NCBI GenBank assembly: GCA_028275145.1
Contig: JAQCNG010000044.1
Location: 1 to 12,887, forward strand
Length of the DNA: 12,887 nt
Origin: Halovenus sp.
Lineage (GTDB): Archaea; Halobacteriota; Halobacteria; Halobacteriales; Haloarculaceae
Direction: 5' to 3'
Below the pieces are notes generated by a model, which worked only from the letters and a program-made list of their open reading frames with translations, did not search any database and was not told where the DNA came from. The translations under genes and the position numbers were made by a program. Within the stretch, counting starts at the first letter, position 1. Each line of letters begins with the position of its first letter. Below, one piece after another: positions 1 to 6,611 of this stretch.

Positions 1-93
1 GGGAGCCCAGAGACCCGTGAGCGGTCCGAACACATCGGTCACGTTGTTCTCTACTGTCGGGCGAACATCCGCACGGATTTTCGTCCGGCAGTA
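1..93. other. Window-edge stretch downstream of fen1; possible 5' end of another gene
   Basis: These 93 bases follow the fen1 stop codon. On the minus strand a GTG at 42 opens a frame that stays open to the window edge (14 codons, VTDVFGPLTGLWAP), so the start of a further minus-strand gene is possible. No good TATA box lies 25-30 nt before it, no Shine-Dalgarno is visible and 14 residues are too few to assign a family. A short plus-strand frame beginning at 17 continues through the antisense of fen1 and looks like a shadow. I make no functional call here. Confidence 0.2.
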
Positions 94-1071
94 TCAGGTA
101 AAGCGGCCGAGTCCCGTCTGCGTGCTCGCCTCCTCGATGCGCTCGAACCCCGTCTCGACCTCCGAGGCGTCGACGCCCCACTCGTCGACGACGAACTCGC
201 GGGCCGCCGCCACGTCGGGCACGATGTCGGTGTCCGGGTCCACGTCGACGACGGCAGGCTCCAGAAAGAGCCCGCGGAGGCGGTCGACGTGTGGAATCTC
301 CTCGCTGCGGGCCTCGAGTACGCTGTAGATACTGCCGTGCTCGCGAAGAAGCGAGACGGCGGTTTTCGGGCCGATACCCCGGATACCCTCGTTGAAATCG
401 GTTCCACAGAGGAGCGCAACGTCGACAAACTGTTCGCGGCTCAGGTCGTGGGCCGCGAGCGTCGCCGACAGGTCCATCAGTTCGGGGTCACCCTTGCTCG
501 TCAACTGCCGGAGTGTCAGCGGCGCACCAAACAGGAGCGCGTCGTAGTCCTCGGTGCCGGCGTAGTCGACGGTCCCCCGACGGGCCATGTGGGCACACTG
601 GGCCTCCCCCTCGGCGGGCGCATCGACCACCGGCACGTCGAGCAGGCCGAACAGTTCACGGGTCGTCTCGACGATTGTCTCCGTAAGACGCTGGGTGCGG
701 GATTCCAGACGGGCGACCGCGACCGGATTGCCGCGCTCGCGGGCATCCGCGAGGTCCTGCTCGTACCGCTCGCGCTGCTCGCGGCGGCGCTCGACCTCGT
801 CGCTTTTGAGGTCGGTCACCGCGCCGTCGAACACGAACACCGGCGTCAGGTCGTGTTCGAGAAACTTCGGGAGCCCCGTGACCGCGCCGACCAGATTCGC
901 CACCTCCTCGCCGTCGGCGGTCGTGTACGCCTCACTGTTGGTCCACTTGACCGTCGTCGTGAGATACCGGTAGAGCCAGTTGTGTGCGTCCACCGCGACG
1001 ACTGCCCCCTCCAGTTCGGCGAACGACACCTCCTCGATGGCCGCCAGGTCACGCAGGTCCGCGTTGCCCAT
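94..1071 (-). CDS. fen1: Flap endonuclease 1 (FEN-1/XPG family)
   Basis: This 325-residue protein is a structure-specific 5' nuclease. The family removes 5' flaps during Okazaki fragment maturation and repair, loaded by the PCNA clamp. Seen directly: the N-terminal block with VAVDAH (Asp28), VFVFDG (Asp82) followed by a Lys/Arg-rich helix, EGEAQ (Glu154, Glu156), EDYDALLFG (Asp175, Asp177), and [16 protein letters not shown] (Asp225 plus the helix-hairpin-helix DNA-binding motif). These give the seven acidic metal ligands expected. The C-terminus QTGLGRFT (318-325) is a PCNA-interacting peptide with a single aromatic. I chose the ATG at 1071 because the upstream 59 codons of the open frame are Arg/Ser/Pro-rich and unlike a haloarchaeal protein, and because MGNADLRDL matches the family start (Gly2 is important for FEN-1 activity). 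It lies 70 nt downstream of rocF. A weak TATA-like tract about 26 nt upstream may give it its own promoter. Confidence 0.96.
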   Translation of the reverse strand: MGNADLRDLAAIEEVSFAELEGAVVAVDAHNWLYRYLTTTVKWTNSEAYTTADGEEVANLVGAVTGLPKFLEHDLTPVFVFDGAVTDLKSDEVERRREQRERYEQDLADARERGNPVAVARLESRTQRLTETIVETTRELFGLLDVPVVDAPAEGEAQCAHMARRGTVDYAGTEDYDALLFGAPLTLRQLTSKGDPELMDLSATLAAHDLSREQFVDVALLCGTDFNEGIRGIGPKTAVSLLREHGSIYSVLEARSEEIPHVDRLRGLFLEPAVVDVDPDTDIVPDVAAAREFVVDEWGVDASEVETGFERIEEASTQTGLGRFT

Positions 1072-1093
1072 GCGTCTGGTGGTGGCTACGACG

Positions 1094-1100
1094 GCTTTTG
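1094..1100 (-). promoter_or_regulatory. Weak TATA-like element for fen1
   Basis: On the minus strand the sequence CAAAAGC is centred about 26 nt before the fen1 ATG (1071), the spacing expected for a leaderless haloarchaeal transcript. It is a poor TATA match and no Shine-Dalgarno is present. Read-through from rocF is an alternative way for fen1 to be transcribed. Confidence 0.3.
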
Positions 1101-1141
1101 CGTGTCGGTTGCACGCGCCAGCGGGCGGACGGTCCCGGCGG

Positions 1142-2077
1142 TCACAGAACCCGCTCGCCGAGCGCGCTCGCGGCGAGTTCACAGGCGAGTTCTGCGGTGC
1201 GGTTCTCCCGGTCGAGAACCGGGTTGACCTCGACGAGTTCCAGCGCACAGACGTCGGGTGCCTCGCTGTGGACCAGTTCCATCGCGGTGTGGGCCTCGCG
1301 GTAGGTCATCCCGCCCCGGACGGGCGTGCCCACACCGGGGGCCTCGTCCGGGTCCAGCACGTCCATGTCGAGGCTCACGTACAGTCGGTCGACCCCCGCC
1401 GACGCGACGGCGATTGCCTCCCGGGTGACCGCCGCGATGCCACGCTCGTCGATATCGCTCATCGTGTAGGTGGCGGCCCCGCTCTCGCGGACGCTCGCCG
1501 ATTCCCTGTCGTCGACCGAGCGCAACCCCACGAGTGCGACGTTCTCGGCCGCGATGCCGGGGGCGGCCGTCCACTCCCGGTCGGCAAACGAGCCCAGCCC
1601 GACCGTCGCAGCCAGGGGCATCCCGTGGACGTTCCCGCTGGGGCTCGTCTCGGGCGTGTTGAAGTCGGCGTGGGCGTCGATCCAGAGCACCCCGGTCGTG
1701 CCGGGGCCAGCGCGCGCGACGCCGCGGGCGGTGCCGATGGCGATGGAGTGGTCGCCCCCGAGCACGAGCGGCAACCGACCGCTCTCGCGGGCGGCCGCGA
1801 CGCTGTCGGCGAGTCGCGTGCAGACCGTCTCCACCTCGTCGACGTACTTTGCCGACGGGTCGCCCCCGTCGGGGTCTTGTCGCTCCGGCCGGGGCACCGT
1901 CAGGTCACCCTCGTCGGTGCAGTCGTACCCGAGCCCCTCCAGCCGGTCGGCGAGTCCGGCGTACCGGATTGCCGAGGGACCCATGTCGACACCGCGCCTG
2001 TCGGCCCCGAGGTCCATCGGCACGCCGAGCAGTGCCACTGTTCCCGGGCGGTCCTCGGGTGTGGGGGTCGCGCTCAT
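1142..2077 (-). CDS. rocF: Arginase (ureohydrolase family)
   Basis: This 311-residue protein should hydrolyse L-arginine to ornithine and urea in the cytoplasm, using a two-manganese centre. Seen directly: GGDHS (His110), the DAHADFN block (Asp134, His136, Asp138), SGNVHG (149-152, the substrate-binding segment typical of arginases rather than agmatinases), SLDMDVLDP (Asp237, Asp239), GGMTYREAH and VEVNP near 283-287 with the conserved Glu. All six metal ligands are in place and the length is normal. The SGN-HG and VEVNP signatures favour arginase; agmatinase or formimidoylglutamase is the less likely alternative. The ATG at 2077 is preferred because a TATA box stands 26 nt upstream and the longer open frame runs antisense through the neighbouring plus-strand gene. 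It is divergent from cmi4 and upstream of fen1 on the same strand. An inverted repeat lies between its TATA box and start. Confidence 0.93.
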   Translation of the reverse strand: MSATPTPEDRPGTVALLGVPMDLGADRRGVDMGPSAIRYAGLADRLEGLGYDCTDEGDLTVPRPERQDPDGGDPSAKYVDEVETVCTRLADSVAAARESGRLPLVLGGDHSIAIGTARGVARAGPGTTGVLWIDAHADFNTPETSPSGNVHGMPLAATVGLGSFADREWTAAPGIAAENVALVGLRSVDDRESASVRESGAATYTMSDIDERGIAAVTREAIAVASAGVDRLYVSLDMDVLDPDEAPGVGTPVRGGMTYREAHTAMELVHSEAPDVCALELVEVNPVLDRENRTAELACELAASALGERVL

Positions 2078-2093
2078 GGCCCACCGTTGGGCC
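2078..2093. promoter_or_regulatory. Perfect 6-4-6 inverted repeat between rocF TATA box and start; possible operator
   Basis: GGCCCA, spacer CCGT, TGGGCC. It occupies the 16 bases immediately before the rocF ATG, downstream of the TATA box, which is where an archaeal repressor would block polymerase recruitment or initiation. The arms are seen in the sequence; the operator role is inferred. Confidence 0.4.
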
Positions 2094-2099
2094 GCCGGG

Positions 2100-2106
2100 T
2101 ATAAAT
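2100..2106 (-). promoter_or_regulatory. TATA box of rocF
   Basis: On the minus strand this reads ATTTATA, a very good haloarchaeal TATA element. Its centre is 26 nt from the rocF ATG, implying a transcript starting at or next to the start codon. It supports the choice of 2077 as the start. Confidence 0.75.
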
Positions 2107-2143
2107 GGCTGTGTCGCTCACGGTTCGAGAGCCAGGGACAGGC

Positions 2144-2150
2144 TTTTGTA
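2144..2150 (+). promoter_or_regulatory. TATA-like box of the cmi4 gene
   Basis: TTTTGTA is centred about 27 nt before the ATG at 2174, matching a leaderless transcript. With the rocF box it makes a 96-nt divergent promoter region in which both genes could share regulatory sites. Confidence 0.6.
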
Positions 2151-2173
2151 TCCGTCCCGTCGAGTAGTGAGAA

Positions 2174-2767
2174 ATGGACGACAAGACCGAACAGCTCAGG
2201 GACATCTTCATAGATGTTGCTGACGAGGAGACAGTAACAGAGAGCCAGCACGAGAGTCACGGCTCGCTGGCCACCGACGAGGAGTCGGTCGACGCGCGAC
2301 TGCAGTCGGTTATCGAGCGCCTGCGCGAGAGGTTCGAGGTCAGAACGTCGCTCGACGACGGTCAGCTGTGCCAGCTCGTCCGGGCGTTCTACGCCGGCGA
2401 CGACGACGAGACAATCGCCGCGGAGCTTGGCTGTTCGCGCGACGAGGTGTTCCAGACACGAATGGACCTGCATCTCGTCTGTGAGGAAGAGCTCCCAGAC
2501 GAGCAGCTCCAGTCGGCGATTCGGGCTGCGGACTCGGGCGCCACCGACGCGCTCGCGGCCGAGTTCGGTATCGAGACGACAGCTGTCGAGCGTGCCCGCG
2601 AGGTGGTGGCCGCAGTCGACCGGTCGCGCCGTGTCAGCCACCAGTTCCGGACAGACTTCGAGGAGACGCTCACCGACGCCGACCTCTCGGTGCAGTTCAC
2701 CGCCGACACCCACGAGGACGGACTCGAGGACGCAACCGACGGAGCGGAGGTGGAGCTCCAGCTCTGA
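2174..2767 (+). CDS. cmi4: Double helix-turn-helix protein, conditioned medium-induced protein 4 (Cmi4)-like
   Basis: A 197-residue, strongly acidic, soluble protein. I recognise the N-terminal block KTEQLRDIFIDVADEETVTE (4-23) as typical of haloarchaeal proteins annotated conditioned medium-induced protein 4; this is from memory and is the main basis for the name. Two segments look like helix-turn-helix units: about 77-105 (DETIAAELGCSRDEVFQTRM) and about 123-148 (ATDALAAEFGIETTAVERAR). Each has the Ala-x-x-Ala-x-x-x-Gly spacing of such motifs. The tail from 160 is acidic and probably disordered. It is the first gene of the plus-strand block with its own TATA box, and its stop is 1 nt from the next start. 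A DNA-binding regulator is inferred; no target is shown. Autoregulation or control of the divergent rocF is possible. Confidence 0.75.
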   Translation: MDDKTEQLRDIFIDVADEETVTESQHESHGSLATDEESVDARLQSVIERLRERFEVRTSLDDGQLCQLVRAFYAGDDDETIAAELGCSRDEVFQTRMDLHLVCEEELPDEQLQSAIRAADSGATDALAAEFGIETTAVERAREVVAAVDRSRRVSHQFRTDFEETLTDADLSVQFTADTHEDGLEDATDGAEVELQL

Positions 2768-2768
2768 G

Positions 2769-3359
2769 ATGACCGACCACGAGCAACTCGAGCGTGCCAT
2801 CCCGGCGAGTGTTCGGACCGTCCTGCTGGCGGGTCCCCCGACTGACCGGGTGCGCTCGCTGTGTACGACGCTACACCGGGCGGACGCGGAGACGGACCTG
2901 CTGGTGGTCACCTACACCCGAGAGCCGTCGGAGTATCTCGCGGACCTGGACGACGGGGCTGTCGGCGACGTGGTCGTCATCTCTGTCGGTGACACGGCCC
3001 CGGGCGGCGACGAGGAGGGGGTGACGACCCGGCAGGTCGACGCGCCGGCCGACCTGACACAGCTCGGTATCGAGATCGGCGACGCGCTCGAGGGGCGCGA
3101 ACAGGTGTCGGTCTGTTTCGACTCGCTGACCACCACGCTCCAGTACGCCGACTACACCGATGTCTACGAGTTCCTCCACGCCGTCACCGGACGCCTCCGC
3201 GCGGCCGACACGCGCACTCACGCCCATATCAACCCGATTGCACACGACGACCAGGTGCTGGCCGGCCTGTCGACACTGTTCGACGCCCGGGTGGAACTCC
3301 TCGGCGGGGAGCTCTCCGTCGAGACGCGGCCGCTCCGTGCGGGGAGCCGAAACGTTTAG
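2769..3359 (+). CDS. DUF7504 family protein, RecA/KaiC-like without P-loop
   Basis: A 196-residue protein starting 1 nt after the cmi4 stop, so almost certainly co-transcribed and translationally coupled. Features seen: a beta strand VRTVLLAGPP (15-24), LLVVTYTREPSEYL (44-57), DVVVISVG (67-74), DLTQLGIEIGDAL (95-107), VSVCFDSLTTTLQYAD (113-128), YEFLHAVTGRLRAADTRTHAHINP (133-156) and a final strand around LFDARVEL. The hydrophobic-strand-plus-Asp at VCFDSLT resembles a Walker B strand of RecA/KaiC-like ATPases, but the GPP near 22-24 is not followed by a GKT/S, so no P-loop exists. I recognise the pattern as the haloarchaeal DUF7504 family from memory. Its function is unknown; a non-catalytic KaiC-like signalling or regulatory partner of Cmi4 is a guess from context. 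Confidence 0.72.
   Translation: MTDHEQLERAIPASVRTVLLAGPPTDRVRSLCTTLHRADAETDLLVVTYTREPSEYLADLDDGAVGDVVVISVGDTAPGGDEEGVTTRQVDAPADLTQLGIEIGDALEGREQVSVCFDSLTTTLQYADYTDVYEFLHAVTGRLRAADTRTHAHINPIAHDDQVLAGLSTLFDARVELLGGELSVETRPLRAGSRNV
3354..3359 (+). promoter_or_regulatory. TATA-like box of the DUF7855-like gene, overlapping a stop codon
   Basis: GTTTAG overlaps the TAG stop of the preceding gene. It is 26-31 nt before the GTG at 3385, fitting a leaderless transcript and supporting that GTG over the ATG at 3397. Confidence 0.45.
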
Positions 3360-3384
3360 TCTGTCCGTTGTGTCACGTGCAGGT

Positions 3385-3723
3385 GTGTTGCTGGTGATGG
3401 CCTACTCACGGCACGCGCGCGAGTCGCTGCGCAACGTCTGTCGCGCCCACGAGGGCGTCGTCGTCCGGCAGTCCGGCCGCATCGCACTGCTCGAGGAGAC
3501 CGAGTTCGGGGCGTTCCAGGCGCTGCGACTGCGCGAGAAACACGGCGACGACATCCAGGTCGAGCGCACCGAACCGTTCAACGAGTTCGCGGCCGTCCGG
3601 TCGGCCGTGCGCGAGGCCGCACGCGTCTACGAGGACCGCGACACGCCCGCGGTGCCCTACGAGCGGTTCGCGGCCGGCGAGGAACTGCCCGACCCCGAGT
3701 CGATGAGAGACGCGGAGCTATGA
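3385..3723 (+). CDS. Small conserved haloarchaeal protein, DUF7855-like
   Basis: A protein of 112 residues from the GTG at 3385 (MLLVMAYSRHARES) or 108 from the ATG at 3397. I prefer the GTG because a TATA-like box stands at the leaderless distance and because it completes a hydrophobic first strand (LLVMAY). The first half is basic and rich in Arg (AYSRHARESLRNVCRAH, then VVVRQSGRIALLEETEFGAFQALRLREKHG); the second half is acidic and ends in PYERFAAGEELPDPESM. There is no signal peptide or membrane segment. The Arg-rich first half is unusual next to acidic neighbours and could bind nucleic acid or an acidic partner; this is inference. I believe this is the family now called DUF7855, whose function is unknown. 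Its stop overlaps the next start (ATGA), indicating tight co-translation. Confidence 0.72.
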   Translation: MLLVMAYSRHARESLRNVCRAHEGVVVRQSGRIALLEETEFGAFQALRLREKHGDDIQVERTEPFNEFAAVRSAVREAARVYEDRDTPAVPYERFAAGEELPDPESMRDAEL

Positions 3724-4628
3724 GCGACCCGGTCCGGTGTCGTGTCGGCGACACCGTCAGGTGTGGCCGGGCGCTCGTCGTGAGTGTCCCGGTGGACCCG
3801 GCAGCGCTCGCCCGGGCAGTCCGCGGGGAGCGAAACAGCGACGCCCGTGTGGCGGTTGTGGCCGACGAACCGGGACCGGCCCACGAGCACGTCGGCTGTA
3901 TCCGACCGGCGATGGGGCTGCGAACCCAGACAGCGCTCGCGGCGGCGGCCCGCAGTCGGGGTATCGAGACCCGCCACGACGCGGCACTCGCCGGGGCTCG
4001 GGAGAAACTGGCCGCCCTCGAGAGCCCGAACGAAACGGGAACGGACCCGACGGACACCGGAACCGCCGACGAGCGCGCACAGTACCGGGAGGCGGCCGCG
4101 GCGGCGGCCACGGAGACAGAGCGGTTGCGCGAGACGGTCGCGGCCGCACGCGGTCGCCTGCAGGCACGCCGCGAACAGGGGCTGGACCCGACGCCGGCCG
4201 CCGAGGAACTCGCGGCGGCAGTCGAACGGCTCTCCGAGGCCGAAACCGAGGCCGCCGCGGCGCGCCAGCGACTCGACATCGTCCGGGAGCGAACCCGGGA
4301 GTCCCGGGACGCCCGCGAGCAGCGGTTCCGTCTGGAAGAGCGGGTGGCGAATCTCGAGCGCCAGGCCCGCGCCCGTCGCCGCGAGCAGGTCCACGAGGAG
4401 TATCTCGCGGCGCTGGAGGTGGTGCCCGGTGTCGGCGACGTCGCGGAGTCCAGCGGCGACAACGTCACCGACTCCCGGGAGATGGAGCCGGTCGTCCAGG
4501 CGCTCGCAGTCGCCCGCATCGCGGAGCTGTCCGCGCCGGTGGTGCTGGCCTGCGAGCGCTTCGAGAGCGTCGAGACGGCGGCCAACTGGCTCGACACGGC
4601 GGTGATACGGCTGACCAGCCCCCTGTAG
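3720..4628 (+). CDS. Coiled-coil protein, DUF7856-like
   Basis: A 302-residue soluble protein of unknown function whose ATG overlaps the upstream TGA by 4 nt. Three parts are visible. An N-terminal domain (1-100) contains the motif GPAHEHVGCIRPAMGLRTQ (52-70) followed by an Ala-rich helix. A central region (about 115-235) is very rich in Ala, Glu and Arg with heptad-like spacing, and a Pro/Asp break near 156-160, as in an antiparallel coiled-coil hairpin. A C-terminal domain (255-302) has VVQALAVARIAELSAPVVLACERF and ends in a short hydrophobic strand. I believe this family is DUF7856, found beside DUF7855. The coiled coil suggests oligomerisation or scaffolding. The next gene is a RecJ-like nuclease, so a role in DNA metabolism is possible but is context only. 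Confidence 0.72.
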   Translation: MSDPVRCRVGDTVRCGRALVVSVPVDPAALARAVRGERNSDARVAVVADEPGPAHEHVGCIRPAMGLRTQTALAAAARSRGIETRHDAALAGAREKLAALESPNETGTDPTDTGTADERAQYREAAAAAATETERLRETVAAARGRLQARREQGLDPTPAAEELAAAVERLSEAETEAAAARQRLDIVRERTRESRDAREQRFRLEERVANLERQARARRREQVHEEYLAALEVVPGVGDVAESSGDNVTDSREMEPVVQALAVARIAELSAPVVLACERFESVETAANWLDTAVIRLTSPL

Positions 4629-4658
4629 TGGACCCGTGGGCGGCCCCGACAACCGGAG

Positions 4659-4664
4659 GTTTAA
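4659..4664 (+). promoter_or_regulatory. TATA-like box of the RecJ-like gene
   Basis: GTTTAA lies about 29 nt before the ATG at 4691, so the nuclease gene probably has its own leaderless transcript in addition to any read-through from the upstream pair. No Shine-Dalgarno is present. Confidence 0.6.
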
Positions 4665-4690
4665 GCCCGAAGACGCACCAACTCCTCTCG

Positions 4691-6178
4691 ATGGAGTCGG
4701 GACCGGTACCGGAGCTCGCCGAGCCGGCACGCGCCTGTGCACAGCGGCTGTGTTCGGCAGAGGGGGTGGTGCTCGCCTCGCACATCGACGCGGACGGGCT
4801 CACGAGCGCGGGCATCGCATCGACGGCGCTGGCGCGGGCGGGCATCCCTCACGATGTCGTGTTCAAGAAACAGCTCGACGAGGCGGCGATAGCGGATATC
4901 GCGGCCCGCCCACGGGAGACGGTGCTGTTCACCGACTTCGGGAGCGGTCAGCTCGGTATAATCGCCGACCACGAGGCGGCGGGTGATTTTGAGGCGGTCA
5001 TCGCCGACCACCACCAGCCCGCCGACGCGGACACGGAGTTTCACATGAACCCGTTGCTCGTCGGCCTCGACGGGGCCTCGGAGCTGTCGGGGGCCGGCAC
5101 CGCGTACGTGCTCGCCCGGGCGCTCGCGGCGGCCGCGGACGAGCAAGAGCCCCTGCGCGCGACAGGTGGCGAGCGAGCGGCCGACGGCGGCAGGGCGGAC
5201 AACCGCGACCTTGCGGCGCTGGCAGTCGTCGGTGCGGTCGGTGATATGCAGGCGACCGGCGACGGTCTGGTCGGCGCGAACCGGGGGGTCGTCGACGAGG
5301 GTGTCGAGGCGGGCGTGCTCTCGGAGACAACGGACCTGGCGCTGTACGGCAAGCAGACACGGCCGCTACCGAAGCTGCTCGAGTACGCCAGCGAGGTCCG
5401 GATTCCGGGCATCTCGAACGACCAGCAGGGTGCGATGGAGTTTCTGGGAGGGCTCGATATCGACGCGCGTGCGGACGGGGACTGGCGGCGGTGGGTCGAC
5501 CTCTCGGACGAGGAGCGCCAGGTCGTGGTGAGTGGGCTGTTACAGCGGGCGCTCAGGGGCGGCGTCCCGGCGGAGAAAGCCCAGCGACTGGTCGGGACGA
5601 CGTACACACTGCGGGAGGAGCCAGCGGGGACAGAGCTGCGCGACGCGAGCGAGTTCTCGACGCTGCTGAACGCGACGGCGCGGTACGAGCGGGCCGACGT
5701 GGGGCTGGCGGTCTGTCTCGGCAACCGCGAGGACGCACTGGGGCGGGCCAGACGGTTGCTCACGAACCACCGGCGCAACCTCTCGGAGGGGCTGGACGTG
5801 GTCAAACAACGGGGGGTCGAACGGGCTGACCACCTGCAGTGGTTCGACGCCGGAGGGCAGATACGAGAGACAATCGTCGGTATCGTGGCGGGGATGGCGC
5901 TCGGAGTCGAGGGTGTCGACAGCGACCGGCCGATCCTCGCGTTCGCACGCAAGACCGACCCGGACGGTGACCCGGAGACGAAGGTGTCGGCCCGGGCCAC
6001 CGGTCGACTGGTCGGTCGGGGGCTGGACCTCTCGGTGGTCGTCGGCGAGGCCGCCCGGGCGGTCGGTGGCGACGGCGGCGGTCACGACATCGCCGCCGGC
6101 GCGACAATCCCGGCCGGAGAGAGAGAGCCGTTTCTCGACCACGCCGACGCGCTGGTCGCCGAACAGGTCGGCGAGTGA
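4691..6178 (+). CDS. recJ: RecJ-like DHH-family single-strand exonuclease
   Basis: A 495-residue member of the DHH phosphoesterase superfamily. Motifs seen in order: SHIDADG (His31, Asp33, Asp35), FTDFG (Asp82), IADHHQP (Asp106-His107-His108), AVGDMQATG (Asp185), and the DHHA1 substrate-binding motif GGGHDIAAG (462-470). Every metal and phosphate ligand of the RecJ class is present. Known family roles are single-strand DNA or RNA exonuclease activity in repair and, for archaeal GAN, association with the CMG helicase through GINS. Haloarchaea carry several recJ paralogues and I cannot say which this is; a cyclic-nucleotide or nanoRNase activity is the alternative. Residues 146-172, between motifs III and IV, form a low-complexity Ala/Glu/Gly/Asp insert, probably a surface loop. 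The start at 4691 is supported by the TATA spacing; the much longer open frame upstream is the shadow of the coiled-coil gene. Confidence 0.9.
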   Translation: MESGPVPELAEPARACAQRLCSAEGVVLASHIDADGLTSAGIASTALARAGIPHDVVFKKQLDEAAIADIAARPRETVLFTDFGSGQLGIIADHEAAGDFEAVIADHHQPADADTEFHMNPLLVGLDGASELSGAGTAYVLARALAAAADEQEPLRATGGERAADGGRADNRDLAALAVVGAVGDMQATGDGLVGANRGVVDEGVEAGVLSETTDLALYGKQTRPLPKLLEYASEVRIPGISNDQQGAMEFLGGLDIDARADGDWRRWVDLSDEERQVVVSGLLQRALRGGVPAEKAQRLVGTTYTLREEPAGTELRDASEFSTLLNATARYERADVGLAVCLGNREDALGRARRLLTNHRRNLSEGLDVVKQRGVERADHLQWFDAGGQIRETIVGIVAGMALGVEGVDSDRPILAFARKTDPDGDPETKVSARATGRLVGRGLDLSVVVGEAARAVGGDGGGHDIAAGATIPAGEREPFLDHADALVAEQVGE

Positions 6179-6207
6179 GCGCCCGGACCGGCCGGTTCAA
6201 GCGGCAA

Positions 6208-6215
6208 CGATTAGG
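6208..6215 (+). promoter_or_regulatory. TATA-like element of the DUF5783 gene
   Basis: The sequence CGATTAGG is centred about 28-29 nt before the ATG at 6240. It is a modest match, but the spacing is the same as for the neighbouring genes and no Shine-Dalgarno sits close to the ATG. Confidence 0.4.
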
Positions 6216-6239
6216 GGAGCGGGGTACAACAGGGGGTCG

Positions 6240-6569
6240 ATGAGCGAGTTCGACCCGGAGAAGTTCGAGGACAAGTACGAGCACTACTTTCCCGAGCTCC
6301 AGCGCGCGTACAAGAACGCGTTCGAGACGATGAACGACCGCTACGATTCGGAGCTCGTCCACGCGATCGACCAGCAGATACTCGCGGAGAGCGAGCCGTT
6401 CTACGAGGGGGACGGCCAGTTCCGTGTGGAGTTGCCCGAGCAACCGGCCGACAGACTCGCTGGGGTCGTCGTCGGGGAGGAGAGACTCGACGGGGTGCTC
6501 GACCGGTACGTCGAGGAGATAGACAGCCAGTTGCGGGTGGTGTTTGGGTTCGAGAATAGTCATAGTTAA
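6240..6569 (+). CDS. DUF5783 family protein
   Basis: A 109-residue acidic soluble protein. The opening SEFDPEKFEDKYEHYFPELQ and the following NAFETMNDRYDSELVHAIDQ are highly typical of the haloarchaeal DUF5783 family as I remember it. Helices dominate the first 60 residues, then comes a short strand-rich part (FRVELPEQP, AGVVVGEE) and a last helix DGVLDRYVEEIDSQLRVVFGFE. It has no catalytic motif, no cysteine pairs and no membrane segment, so no function is proposed. It lies 61 nt after the nuclease gene with its own weak promoter, and 53 nt before lysC. The ATG at 6240 is chosen by family similarity; the upstream frame overlaps the nuclease gene and is a shadow. Confidence 0.82.
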   Translation: MSEFDPEKFEDKYEHYFPELQRAYKNAFETMNDRYDSELVHAIDQQILAESEPFYEGDGQFRVELPEQPADRLAGVVVGEERLDGVLDRYVEEIDSQLRVVFGFENSHS

Positions 6570-6611
6570 CCATCCCCCTGTCGAAAAAAATGGCACATGA
6601 GTAGCGAAACC

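Noticed and set aside
1..42. Possible start of a minus-strand gene with GTG at 42
   Set aside because: Only 14 codons are visible, with no promoter at the expected distance and no recognisable family; it is kept as an uncertain edge region rather than a gene.
289..2104. Long plus-strand open frames antisense to fen1 and rocF (for example 289-1227 and 980-2104)
   Set aside because: Their translations are Arg/Gly/Pro/His-rich without family motifs, and they lie opposite two genes with complete catalytic motifs. Such frames are expected from high-GC third codon positions.
3737..4690. N-terminal extension of the RecJ-like frame by 318 codons
   Set aside because: The extension is Gly/Arg/Pro-rich and overlaps the coiled-coil gene in another frame. 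The ATG at 4691 has a TATA box at the right distance and gives the normal family length.
3578..4742. Minus-strand open frames of about 340-360 codons opposite the coiled-coil gene
   Set aside because: They are low-complexity Ser/Arg/Ala or Arg/Gly translations, mirror images of the Ala/Glu/Arg-rich sense strand, with no motif or promoter.
6187..6196. 10-bp palindrome ACCGGCCGGT after the recJ stop
   Set aside because: Short GC-only palindromes are common in DNA of this composition, and this one has no T run and no clear spacing to the DUF5783 promoter.
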